Shown here: positions 11,133 to 20,586 of the stretch, piece after piece
Numbering within the stretch: position 1 is the stretch's first letter
Layout: the number at the start of each line of letters is the position of its first letter
Assembly: GCA_032690845.1 (NCBI GenBank)
Contig: CM064434.1
Coordinates: 5,396,108-5,460,107 of the forward strand
Reading direction: 5' to 3'
DNA: 64,000 nt
DNA from: Eleusine coracana subsp. coracana
Taxonomy: Eukaryota > Streptophyta > Magnoliopsida > Poales > Poaceae
Made by a program: the position numbers and the translations under genes
The notes under the pieces: generated by a model
Seen by the model: only the letters and a program-made list of their open reading frames with translations
Database searches by the model: none
What the model was told of the DNA's origin: nothing

Positions 11133-13444
11133 CAAGGTTTTCTCATCTCTATGGCTCATATACCTCGGACGACCTATCCATACATTCCCTCCAATTACTC
11201 TCGATGCCACATTGCCACGGTGTCTTGTATCTCTTTACTTCATCAACAGCACGGCACTCTTCTCCTTTTGGGCGGAATTTGAAAGAGTAGGGAGTCCCAC
11301 TTATATCAAAGCTTATCTCACCACTTCCAACATCAATACTTGCCTTTGCTGTCCTCTAGAAGGGTCTCCCTAAGATCAACGGGGTCCTTGTCCTCTTATC
11401 CATATCAAGCACAATAAAATCAACGAGGACGATGTGATCTCCAATTTGAACAGGCACATCCTCAGCAATTCCATCAGAGAAACGTACCGACTGGTCGGCT
11501 AACTCCAAACACATACCCGTAGGCTCCAATTTAGGCAAATTGAGACTTGTGAATATATGAAGGGGCATAACACTTACACTCGCTCCAAGATCGCACAAAC
11601 ACCTATCAAATATCCTTGTTCCAATCATGCATTTGATGCTTGGTGATCCAGGGTCAGGTTTCTTCTCAAGTGCAACATCATTGATTGCCGACGTAGGTTC
11701 CTTAGTATCCTTCACAACCTCCTCAGAAACCATGGATTTCTTGTTTTTCATCATGTCCTTGATGTACTTGGCAAAGATAGGTACTTGAATAGCATCAACA
11801 AAAGAGACATTGATGTAAAGCTTCTTCATAATATCGAACCTTGTGAGTTGCTCGTCGTGTTGCCGCGCTCTTTCTGTGTTGGTCAGCAGTTGAGTATCCA
11901 AGAACGTGGCAGGGCCATGTTCCTTTGTTTCCTTGCCCTTTTTCAGACCAGAGAGGTCAATATCCTCCTTGCGCCGATCGGTGCTCTCATTGAGCCGATC
12001 GGCGCGGGTCTTCCTTGCTCCCGCAGAGTGCTCTAGATCTTCTGTTTGCCTTCCTGACCATGTAGCTATTGCCTTCAACTGTTCTGCAGACATCGTATTG
12101 CCAGGAATAGCCCCCTTGTTATCTTGAATGGCTTGCAATAACTGTCTCATCTGTTGCTCCATAATCTTGGTATGCTTCAAAATCTACTCATTGGAGCTCC
12201 CAATCTCTATCACCTTGTCATTAATTCCCCCAAGGATACGATCAATCTCCTCAAATTTAGCTTGGTTGTCCTTGTTGATCTTATCTTGAGCTTGGAAGAA
12301 CTCATGACATTGGACACGAAGTGGGATCGAATTTTGCATGGATGAACTAGGAGAGAAAGAACTTCTTTGCTGCTGAAATTGGGGATTCCATCCACTATTC
12401 TTCATATATTCTAGCATCTTCATCTCTTCAGGGCAATCTTTCTGCACATGACCAGATTCTCCACACTCACTATAAGTGGAGCATGATTCTGCTAGCTTGA
12501 GTGGCTCTTCCTTAGGGATATGATGATTATTGTCCAACCTTCTTCGAATAGCATCGAGGCGATCCATAACCAAGTCTTCATAAGTCCTCTCAATCACACT
12601 CTTTGCCACTCCTTTTAAAGGTTGTAAATTCCTTTCACTTCCCTCACTATCCCATGATTGATTTTCAACTAGCAACTTGATCAATTCCATAGCTTGGGTG
12701 GGAGTCTTCGACATGAATGAATCCGCAGCTGAAGCATCTAAGTGTTGATGAGATAGAATATTCAATCCCATGTAGAATCTCTCAACAACTTCTCCAACCG
12801 TTAGACCATGATGAGGGCATGCATCCATATATTCATTGTATCTTTCTCATGCTTGTCCAGTGCTCTCATCAACGTTTTGCGTAAATCCAAGAATCTTATT
12901 CTTCAGAGCTTGAATCTTACCAAGAGGGAAGTATTTGGCTAAGAATATAGCTGCTAAAGTGTCCCACACAGTTTTTACTGTGTTTTCAGATCCATTGTAC
13001 ATTTGCTTGGGGCGTCCAACTAGAGAGAAGGGGAACAACCGCACATGTGCCTGATATCCGGTCAATCCTGTAATCTTGAATGTACTACAAACTTCAAGGA
13101 AGTGCTGCAAATGGTGATTGGGATCTTCTGAACCTGTGAATGATTATTGCGCCACTAATCCAACATATCTCTCCAGTTGATATAGATGCTGCTCTTGAGC
13201 TTATTGGAAATATGTCTTGACAACATTAGTCAATTGAGGCTTGAAACGATTAACCAAGGGTAACTCTGCCATCTCCTCTCCTTCTGGATCTACAATTGTG
13301 AATAATACTCGAGGGTTGGCATGGACTGCTTCTCCAGTTAAATCTAAGTGACTTTCTTCTCTTCTCTGCTAATCTCTTCTTGCGAAAGAGCCTTTCTGGA
13401 TCATCGGTGTAATTAGAGGGTTTGTTTGACTTAGGACCGTCCAT
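11133..13444 (-). pseudogene. Tat-A gag-protease, decayed
   Basis: Gag starts at ATG 13444 (MDGPKSNKPS). A retrotransposon gag core at about 13110-12600 contains WDTLAAIFLAKYFP and YMDACPHHGL. A zinc knuckle follows near 12478-12437, but its first Cys is Tyr (YSECGESGHVQKDC). The aspartic protease has the active-site motif DLGASVSVMP near 11570-11600 and ends with LILGRPF at 11356. In-frame stops occur near 13196 (TAA), 13148 (TAA), 12848 (TGA) and 12180 (TAG). At least one frameshift lies near the N-terminus and one just after 11356, where the reading continues in another frame to about 11140. Each stop is explained by one transition from a Gln or Trp codon. No reverse transcriptase or integrase follows. 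A palindrome pair is embedded in frame at 11970-12006. Confidence 0.85.
11970..12006 (-). repeat. Palindrome pair of the Tat-A family inside the gag-protease reading frame
   Basis: GCGCCGATCGGTGC and GAGCCGATCGGCGC lie 6 bases apart and are read in frame as ADRLNESTDRRK. The rest of the coding region is free of the motif, so its presence here is not forced by the protein. Confidence 0.8.
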
Positions 13445-13545
13445 ACCTATTAGTTTCACTTAACAGAATATATGTACTAAAGAGACAAATAAAACACAAT
13501 GACTAAACACTAATACATCAAACAATGTTTAAAAACCTCCTATGG

Positions 13546-13563
13546 TCCCCGGCAACGGCGCCA
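13546..13563 (-). other. Primer binding site, tRNA-Asp type (Tat-A)
   Basis: The plus-strand 18-mer TCCCCGGCAACGGCGCCA equals the 3' end of plant tRNA-Asp including CCA, so the minus strand carries its complement. It lies 13 bases from the LTR start at 13577. This primer is common in Athila/Tat elements. Confidence 0.9.
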
Positions 13564-13803
13564 GAAAAATAGAGCTTGTTGGTCATAACTACGCACCCAC
13601 TTATATACCGCAAGAGGACGGTGTATGATTGTAGCAATTTTTCCCTTAAATTGAGCATTCCAAGGTTTATCGTATCCACTAGGACCTTAGGGATTATTAA
13701 ACAAAGTTAACAGTAAAAGATCTAGTCAAGGCTACTATCGAGTTCGAGTTGCATGAGGGGAGACTGGCCAGCGCAAAGATGCACCAGATAGCAAATCTGT
13801 CGT

Positions 13804-13891
13804 TGCACCGATCGGCGTAGGGTTGAGCCGATCGGCACATTAGCGAATCTGTGATTGCGCCGATCAGCATGGAGTTGAGCCGATCGGCACA
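13804..13891 (-). repeat. Two palindrome pairs in the Tat-A LTR
   Basis: Four copies of the CGCCGATCGGCG-type palindrome occur as two pairs about 53 bases apart, each pair joined by a short TAGGGTTGAG- or TGGAGTTGAG-like linker. Confidence 0.85.
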
Positions 13892-14677
13892 CGAATGAAT
13901 CTAAGCCAAAGTGCGCCAGATGCCCTGTAAACCTAAGTTGTTAAGTGAGTAGCCAGATATCTACTAGTGAGATCGTAACCAGAATGTCCAATCAAATAGC
14001 ATCATAATGGCAATTACATGGATCAATGAAAACCTATAATGGATAATACCACCCACCTTTCCGAGTGGCTCTCGATTTATCGCTGCCGAGAGTAAACCCT
14101 TAATCGCGCGAGTATCTTACCCTACTCGACTATCCAATAGTGATACGCAGGTTTAGTGCTGTCACCACTAAACCACACTACTAGCATCATCAAGCAACCA
14201 TAATCAATACAATGTCGGAATACAATCCTGATCACCACCATCAAGATAATATCGACTTACTTAGCCTAGAACTAAACAATTGGAATAAGCATATGCATGA
14301 TTACAGAATCAAGATAGACAAATCACCGAAACCATCATCAACATATTTGATCATCCTTGAGATACATAGAGTAAGATTCATCACCGCTGAGATGGCCTAC
14401 CTTGACGGATCAACTCTTACACCAATGGTTCTTGAAACTCAACTAGAGATCTATTCTAATGGGGCAAACCCCGGTGGCTCTAACTCACGGATCTGTTGTC
14501 CCTCTGATGCCTCCTTCGTGTCCCCTAGGTCGCGGCCAGGGCTTACAATTATTTATAGAGGTTCTACTCGTAAAGGACTTGGTTTCTAGCAAATAAGGCG
14601 GTTGCGCCGATCGGCACACAGGATTGCGTCGAGGGTGCAAGCCGTGTCTTCTCTGGTTTCTCTTTCGAGTCGGTTCC

Positions 14678-14682
14678 TCTGT
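14678..14682. repeat. Target site duplication TCTGT (left) of Cop-N
   Basis: TCTGT precedes TGTAAGCTTC and is repeated at 25252-25256 after CCTTACA. The interrupted Tat-A LTR matches the uninterrupted copy across the joint (3150-3165). Confidence 0.95.
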
Positions 14683-16364
14683 TGTAAGCTTCATGACCAT
14701 TGATGATTGGATCCCCGAGGTATGGATGTTTTGGTGATAGATGACAACTATGAAATTGTGGGCTAACATCTACACGAGTGTTGTCTATGTAGGAATCATC
14801 TCTTAACTCTATTGCAAATCATATGGATGATGGTGTCCTTGGCGATTGATGACAATGACCGCAAGCATGGAGGCTTGTGAACTTGATGGAGTCCAAGGGT
14901 TGATAGAGATAGATCAAAGTGGAGAACAAGCTATGGTGCAAGTGTTTGGAACACTTGAATAGTTGTTAGGGCTTTGAGTCCATAGGAAGAACTGGACTAT
15001 CAAGAGGGTCTAGGTCATTCTCTTAGGTCATGTCTAGTCAGTGATGTGTAAGGTTGCTCGATGAAATCACAGGCACTAGGTGACAGTGGAGAAGCCAAGG
15101 AGCTGTTCGGGGAAGCCGGGAAACCAAGTCAAGCGAGGACGGGAAGTTTCAGCTTCTGGACATAGAGATCGGACAGAGGGGTTAGTGGAGACCGGACTGT
15201 ACGGTCACTATGGGACTTTCCTAGAACTTAGCGTGAGGAGCAAGAAGTCTGCCAGCAGGAGACTCTGTACAAACCGGACGGTTAGGTCTATTGACCAGAC
15301 GGTCCGGTTAGTAGGAGTGCGAGGGAGACAGAAGCTATGCTATAGCCGAAAGTTTCTGGAGTGGAGAGAGAAACTAACCGAATGGTCCGGTCAGGTGACC
15401 AGATAGTCCGATCGGTACATGAATCACCTGCGCACAAAGGAGCCAGCAGCTGAGGGGAGCCGTTACAGAGTGACCGGACGGTCCAGACAGGCAGAGACCG
15501 GATAGTCCGGTCAGTGCGTCCAGAAAGGTGATCAACGACTAGTTTGAGGTTGGGAGCCTATATAACTTCATTTCTGGATTCTTGGAGACCTCTCTTGGCC
15601 AGTGGAATACCTAAGAGCATTTGGTAAGGTCCAAGAGGAAAAGAGGAGAGCACTAGGACGAGATATTGCATATCTTGAGAGTGCTAGAGAAGAGTAGCTT
15701 GAGCATCTTGCACATCTAAGGCTAGGGTGTCCTTGAGGGTGTGATCTAGATTGTTACTCTTGGTCTATGGTGAGACCTAGACCGGTTAGGTGTCGGTGAT
15801 CGAGCCTATCATGATCGGTTGTGAAGGCCGTCACACGTTTGTACATGGTTTGAGCCTGCCGTTGAAAGGGGCATCGCTAGTGAGCGCCCGTGTTGGCTCG
15901 GGGAGGCCGGCATGTTCTTGAGGGAGGCGAGCTTGTGCTTTGTGCAGCGGTGACACACACCGTGTCTTCACTCGAGGAGTGATTGCGGGCTCGTGGGCGA
16001 GAACTCCACTTGGTGGCGGGAGGGACCAGGACTCCGGCGGGAGTGGTCCAACGAGGATTAGGGGAAGGCGCCATCCTTCCAAGACCTTGGGAAAAAAATC
16101 ATGACCATTCTTGGACCCTCTCTTTACTATTCCGTAATTGTGTGCTCTAGTGAGTAGGGTGACTTGTGGCTTGCATAGGCTAGTGTGATTGGCTTCCGCT
16201 CTTTATCTTATCATGAACACTTGCATGTGTAGGGTCTTGGCCTACTAGACTTGTTTAGGTTGCTTATCTTGTTAGAATCAAGTAGCAGAATTGAAGTATT
16301 TGGTTTCGTGAGCGGCTTACCGATTCAACCCCCCCTCCCTCTCGGTACGCCTGCGGTCCTTACA
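14683..16364 (+). repeat. Cop-N 5' LTR, 1682 bp
   Basis: It runs from TGTAAGCTTC to GGTCCTTACA and matches the 3' LTR throughout. Relative to that copy it has about 26 extra bases near 15845-15875 and an extra palindrome-containing stretch near 15283-15310. Its sense-strand short frames are not genes. Confidence 0.93.
15164..15520 (+). repeat. Array of GACCGGACGGTCCGGTC-type palindromes in the Cop-N 5' LTR
   Basis: Variants of a 17-base palindrome occur near 15190-15212, 15276-15312, 15377-15416 and 15470-15517, mostly as pairs. The 3' LTR has the same array at about 24105-24420. The motif recurs in the internal region at 19421-19612. Confidence 0.85.
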
Positions 16365-16366
16365 AG

Positions 16367-16380
16367 TGGTATGAGAGCCA
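16367..16380 (+). other. Primer binding site, initiator tRNA-Met type (Cop-N)
   Basis: TGGTATGAGAGCCA begins two bases after the LTR. It matches the usual plant copia primer site TGGTATCAGAGC except for one base. Confidence 0.85.
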
Positions 16381-16417
16381 AGTGCTCATCTTTGAGGCTT
16401 CACCGCCTTGAGTAAGG

Positions 16418-18577
16418 ATGCCGGGATAGGCGGGGAGTGTTCCCATATTCAATGGTGAGGACTATGCTTATTGAAAGGCTCGCATGCAAGCCTACCTTCA
16501 GTCCCTTGATCCAGAGATATGGTCGGTCACTCACGAGTCCGATGCGAATGTGAACCTACTTGAGCCTGACTACATTAAGTGTAATGCTAACGCCAAGAAT
16601 GCTTTGTTTGCTTGCATATCTAAGGATGTTTTTGCTCAGCTTAATGCTAGTTCCTCAGCATATGGTATCTGGACTGAGATTCAGGGGCTCTATGAGGGCA
16701 CTAGTGATGTCAACGAGGAAAGATACTATGTGCTGAAGAACAAGTATGATAACTTCACTAGATTGCCACATAAGAGAGCTAACACTGTTCATTCTTATTT
16801 TCATGTACTAGTGGAGGAGATCAATGCACTTGGGGATGATTTCAAGATGAAGCCCGTCGAGGTGATAAGAATATTCTTGAGGCTATTCAAAGACCCCAAG
16901 TATGAGTCCATCATCAACTTCATCTTGCAAGGTGACCTCAAGACCAAGACCATGAAGGATGTACTTGACAAGATCACCGCCTTCGAGAGCTACCAATTGG
17001 GGTTGGATGATCCTCAACCATCCAATCTTGCTCTACCGGCTGACAAGCAAGAATCTAGAAAGAGCAAGGAGAACAAGAAGAAGGTGATCATTGAGGATGA
17101 TGATGAAGAAGATGATGATGAGGGTGACCTGAACGAGGACTTGGCTGTTCTCATGAGGAAGATGAAGAACTTCAAGAACAAGTTTGCTTCCAAGTCAAGG
17201 GGAAAGTGCTTCAATTATGGCTCAAAGAATCACTTTGTTCGAGAGTGCCCAAAGCCCAAGAAACAAGCATTCAAGTCATAAGATTCAAGTGAAGAAGAAG
17301 AAGATCCCAAGGCCAAGCACAAGAAGAAGAGGTACTTCAACAAGGACAAAAGCAAAGGCAAAAGCAAAGCTCAAGACTACAAGAGGAAGTCTTCTCGTAA
17401 GGCCCATGTTAGAGAGTGGACAAGTGACGACTCATGTGATGAGTCCTCTTCCTCAAGTGATGAAGAAGTGGCCGGTCTAGCCATGATCAAGACCGCACCT
17501 ACACGAGCTCTTCCTCCACCACCCATGTGCCTCATAGCCACGAGCCAACTTGGGGAGAGTGAGGATGAGAGCAGCGATGATAACAATGATGAGGAGCTCT
17601 CATGTGCCGAGCTTTGGAGTATGCTTGAGCAAGCCCGCGACATCGCCATCAAGAAATCCAAAATGTTGGATGTGGTAAGAAAAGAGTGTAAGTTGGCTAA
17701 GGACCATGTTGGTGAGCTTGAGAGTGAGCTCAAGGACCTTGTGACATCTCATGAGGCCCTAAACAAGAGTTATGACAAACTCAAGGGTGATCATGTAGAG
17801 CTTCATAAGAAGTACAAGGCTCTTGAGATTACTTTTGAGGCCATCAATGTTGAGAACCTTGCCTCTCCCCCATCTAGTTCATCTAACAGTGATGCTTCTA
17901 CTATGTGTGATGAACTAACCACCTCGGTTGAGGTTTCTTCTCTTGAGCCACTTGTTTTGAAGGAACTTCACAAGCTCAAGGAAGAGAGGGAGATGATGAT
18001 AGAGGGATTTGAGAGACTCAAAGCCACTCATAGGAAGATACTTGGGAAGAACCAAGTAAATGAAATCTCCAAGACTTCTTCTCTTGATCCATTCATTTTG
18101 GAAGAATATCACAAGATCAAGGAAGAGAGGAAGACGGTGATGGACGGCTTTGAGAGGCTCACACAAGGTAGAGCCATCCACAAGGAGATTCTTAGGAGGA
18201 ACCTTGTGAACAATGTCTCACACCGGGGATTTGTCTCATATCCTGCTATCATCGACATCATACGGACGAGTAATTCCATCCCCACATGGATCAAAACCCT
18301 TCTCGTCGATGACTACTATTACGAGAGGTGTTGCAAGGATGGCCATGCCACCAAAGATTGTTCCATGGTGAGAAGTTCCATTGTTTTACCTAACGCTAAC
18401 TTGTTTCATAAGAACACACATTTCAAGCTTTTTGGGAACAAGGATGGCAAGGTGAAAGCTAAGGCCTTGGGACCATCAAACAAGAAGAGGAAGGTCAAGA
18501 GCATATGGGTGCCTAAGTGCATTGTTGATCTTGAGAGATCGGCTACGTACAAGTGGGTGCCCAAGAACAAGACATAG
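16418..18577 (+). pseudogene. Cop-N gag (SIRE-like), one frame with three stops
   Basis: Reading from ATG 16418, one frame stays open in phase to 18577 except for TAG at 16427, TGA at 16472 and TAA at 17279. No indel breaks it in about 720 codons. The N-terminal part is the copia gag (UBN2-type) domain (MQAYLQSLDPEIW, then YVLKNKYDNF). Next comes a Lys/Asp/Glu-rich linker and a zinc knuckle whose second Cys is Tyr (CFNYGSKNHFVREC, near 17209-17250). A long coiled-coil region follows (17600-18200). A second knuckle near 18320-18360 has lost its first Cys to Tyr. The C-terminus KSIWVPK/KWVPKN is typical of SIRE-like gag. It would form virus-like particles in the cytoplasm. No protease follows. 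Confidence 0.88.
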
Positions 18578-19420
18578 ATGGTGGTGGTGGTGGACCGAGC
18601 GCTTTTATGAAGATCATGTGAAGTCCACCACAAGTGACATGGACCTCAACGACCTATCTACTCATAAGGGAGATAACCGTGTTAGTTCTTGGTAGTTGTA
18701 GTATGTTTTTTCTTTCTCTTGCATTGCATGGTAATTAGGACTCCTTTGTGACTAGTATGCTTTGCATCCATGCATGTGTAAATAACTAAAAGAAAAACAC
18801 ATAAAAATTAATCAATGTCTAACCCATCCAAGATAGCTATAAGCAAGGGGGAGTGCTTGAGATGGTGGTTTGACATCTCTCAAGGCAAGGGCATGGCTTA
18901 TACTGAGTAAGCTTGGGAGGGGATCAAACTTGACATTGTTAGGTTTCCTTTGTGTATTGTTCTTTAACATTGCTTGCATTCACATGGCATGTTTACTTTC
19001 ATTGCATATATAAAATGCTTGTTGCATGCATCATATAGGAAACACAAAGGAGGCTTGTCACTTTTTAGAGATATTTGTGCCTCATGCTCTATATGAGATT
19101 ACATCTCCGTAAGTGTGACCAAAGGAAAGGATTGTGCTTCATGCCCATTGAGCAAGCTCTTATGAACTCTGAGGTTAAATCTACTCGCGTGGTTCATGGA
19201 CTAAGGCTCATACATACCCTTTGGTTCTTATTTGCCTTGGTTCTTATTTGCTCAATCTTTCTATTGGCATTTGCGAAAACTATGAGGTCATAGAGTGCCA
19301 CTATTTGAAAAAGAGTGTTTGAGAGTTCCCTCTATATTCCAAGTGCGGTGTTTATTTGTGTGTTTAGTGAGGGCACTTGGAAAATGGAGAAATTCCTTGA
19401 TTCAGCGAAAATATGGTAGT
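18578..19420 (+). other. Cop-N internal spacer after gag
   Basis: No gene or pol remnant was seen. It contains AAGCAAGGGGGAGTGCTTGAG near 18841-18861, a purine-rich run resembling a polypurine tract but far from any LTR. Pol would lie here in an autonomous relative. Confidence 0.6.
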
Positions 19421-19612
19421 GACTGTACAGTCCGAAATTCGGACCATATAGTCTGGTCAATGCCCTTGGGCACGGCGTTCTGTAGAGTCTGGTCGTAGAG
19501 ACCGTACAGTACAGTCCTAGTGACCGGACCGTCTGGTCTGTATGGTTCGCCAGTAGACCCAGAGTAGACCGAACAGTCCGGTCTAGAGACCGTACCGTCC
19601 GGTCACTTGAGT
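19421..19612 (+). repeat. Internal palindrome array of Cop-N, about 1 kb upstream of ORF2
   Basis: At least six half or full copies of the LTR palindrome family (CTGTACAGTCCG, GACCGGACCGTCTGGTC, GACCGAACAGTCCGGTC, GACCGTACCGTCCGGTC) cluster in 190 bases. The LTR array shows the same core, so the element has this motif upstream of both gag and ORF2. Confidence 0.8.
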
Positions 19613-19689
19613 TGATCGCGCGATATGCTCTCTGATCTGAGCCATTGATCTATCCTTGTTGAATCACGGGCGTTCCTTGTCTATTTGAC

Positions 19690-20586
19690 CTAGGTCAAAA
19701 TCCATCAGAGGAGTTTTGGTCGGTTCCCCGTTCGAATCCAGCGCCGAGAGTACGTTCCCGACGCCGTCGTCTCCGCCTTCGCCGACCTGAGCCATCGCTG
19801 CCGCTCGCCCTCGCATGACCGCCTCGCCACGCCCGCGCTTCCTTTACCACTTGCGCTCACCCTCACTCCCGCGCGCACAACAGAGCACCGCCGCTTTCCC
19901 TGCTGCCGCTGCCGCCGAGCTCCAGAGCCAAACGGCGCCACCGCCAATAGCCGCCGCTGCCTTCGCCGCAGCAGCAGCCGCCGTGCAGCACCGCCCCCGT
20001 CGCTCCAGCGCCACCAGTTTCCTCCTCTCCCACGCGCGCGCAAGCACAGTGACTTCCCCCTCGCTCTCCATTGCCGGCAAAGTTCAAGTCTTGACCTTTC
20101 TTGGTGATCAGAGCGCGTTCAGTGGTGTTCTTTGATCTCGGTGTGTCGACTTCCCCCCAGGGTATTGTGCCATTCACTCCTTTCATCAATTGATACCCTA
20201 AATTCTGAGTAATTAGCTTAATTGATACAATTGTAGTTATCTACTCATGATTAGTTGCATTAATTAGCTAATTGACTCAACCTAGGATGCAATTAATTCG
20301 AAGAATATCCATTAATTGCATATCTAGGGTTTGTCTCATATTTAGTCTGCAGTTAGATTAATTGCCCACTATTTGACTGCACACTAAATGACTCGCACTA
20401 ACCACATATAGTCAATGATCACTGTTGTTACTTTGCATAATTGTCTAGTGATCATGTCCTTCATTCAGTGCTAGGGTTTCTATTGCGTATTCTTTCCTAG
20501 CAATGCTTTGTTTGTAGATGTATTAGGACTCTATGCTTATCCTATCTACACCTATGTGCGTGCAGTGATAGCAGCAGTCAGTAGAT
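19690..20586 (+). promoter_or_regulatory. Possible internal leader or promoter region of ORF2
   Basis: 19700-20140 is very GC-rich (GCCGCCGCTGCC-like runs), unlike the element around it, and resembles a grass 5' untranslated region. 20160-20570 is AT-rich and ends TGTGCGTGCAG just before the ORF2 start region, which looks like a splice acceptor. A GTATTG near 20161 could be the donor. The arrangement suggests a spliced leader for ORF2, but no transcript evidence is available. Open frames in the GC-rich part occur in several phases and have no motif. Confidence 0.35.

Larger units (their letters stand above)
13577..14682 (-). mobile_element. Tat-A 5' LTR, primer-proximal part (interrupted)
   Basis: The LTR begins TGTTGG at 13577 and continues, after the Cop-N insertion at 14683-25251, to CCAACA at 25657. 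Together the two parts make an LTR of about 1.5 kb with matching TGTTGG/CCAACA termini. 14048-14682 matches 2534-3160. Palindrome pairs lie at 13804-13838 and 13857-13891, with a single copy at 14606-14622. An open frame of about 125 codons at 14212-14589 (and its twin at 2698-3075) is LTR sequence with no known domain. Confidence 0.88.

Noticed and set aside
13546..13563. tRNA-Asp gene
   Set aside because: Only the last 18 bases of the tRNA are present, next to an LTR. This is a primer binding site.
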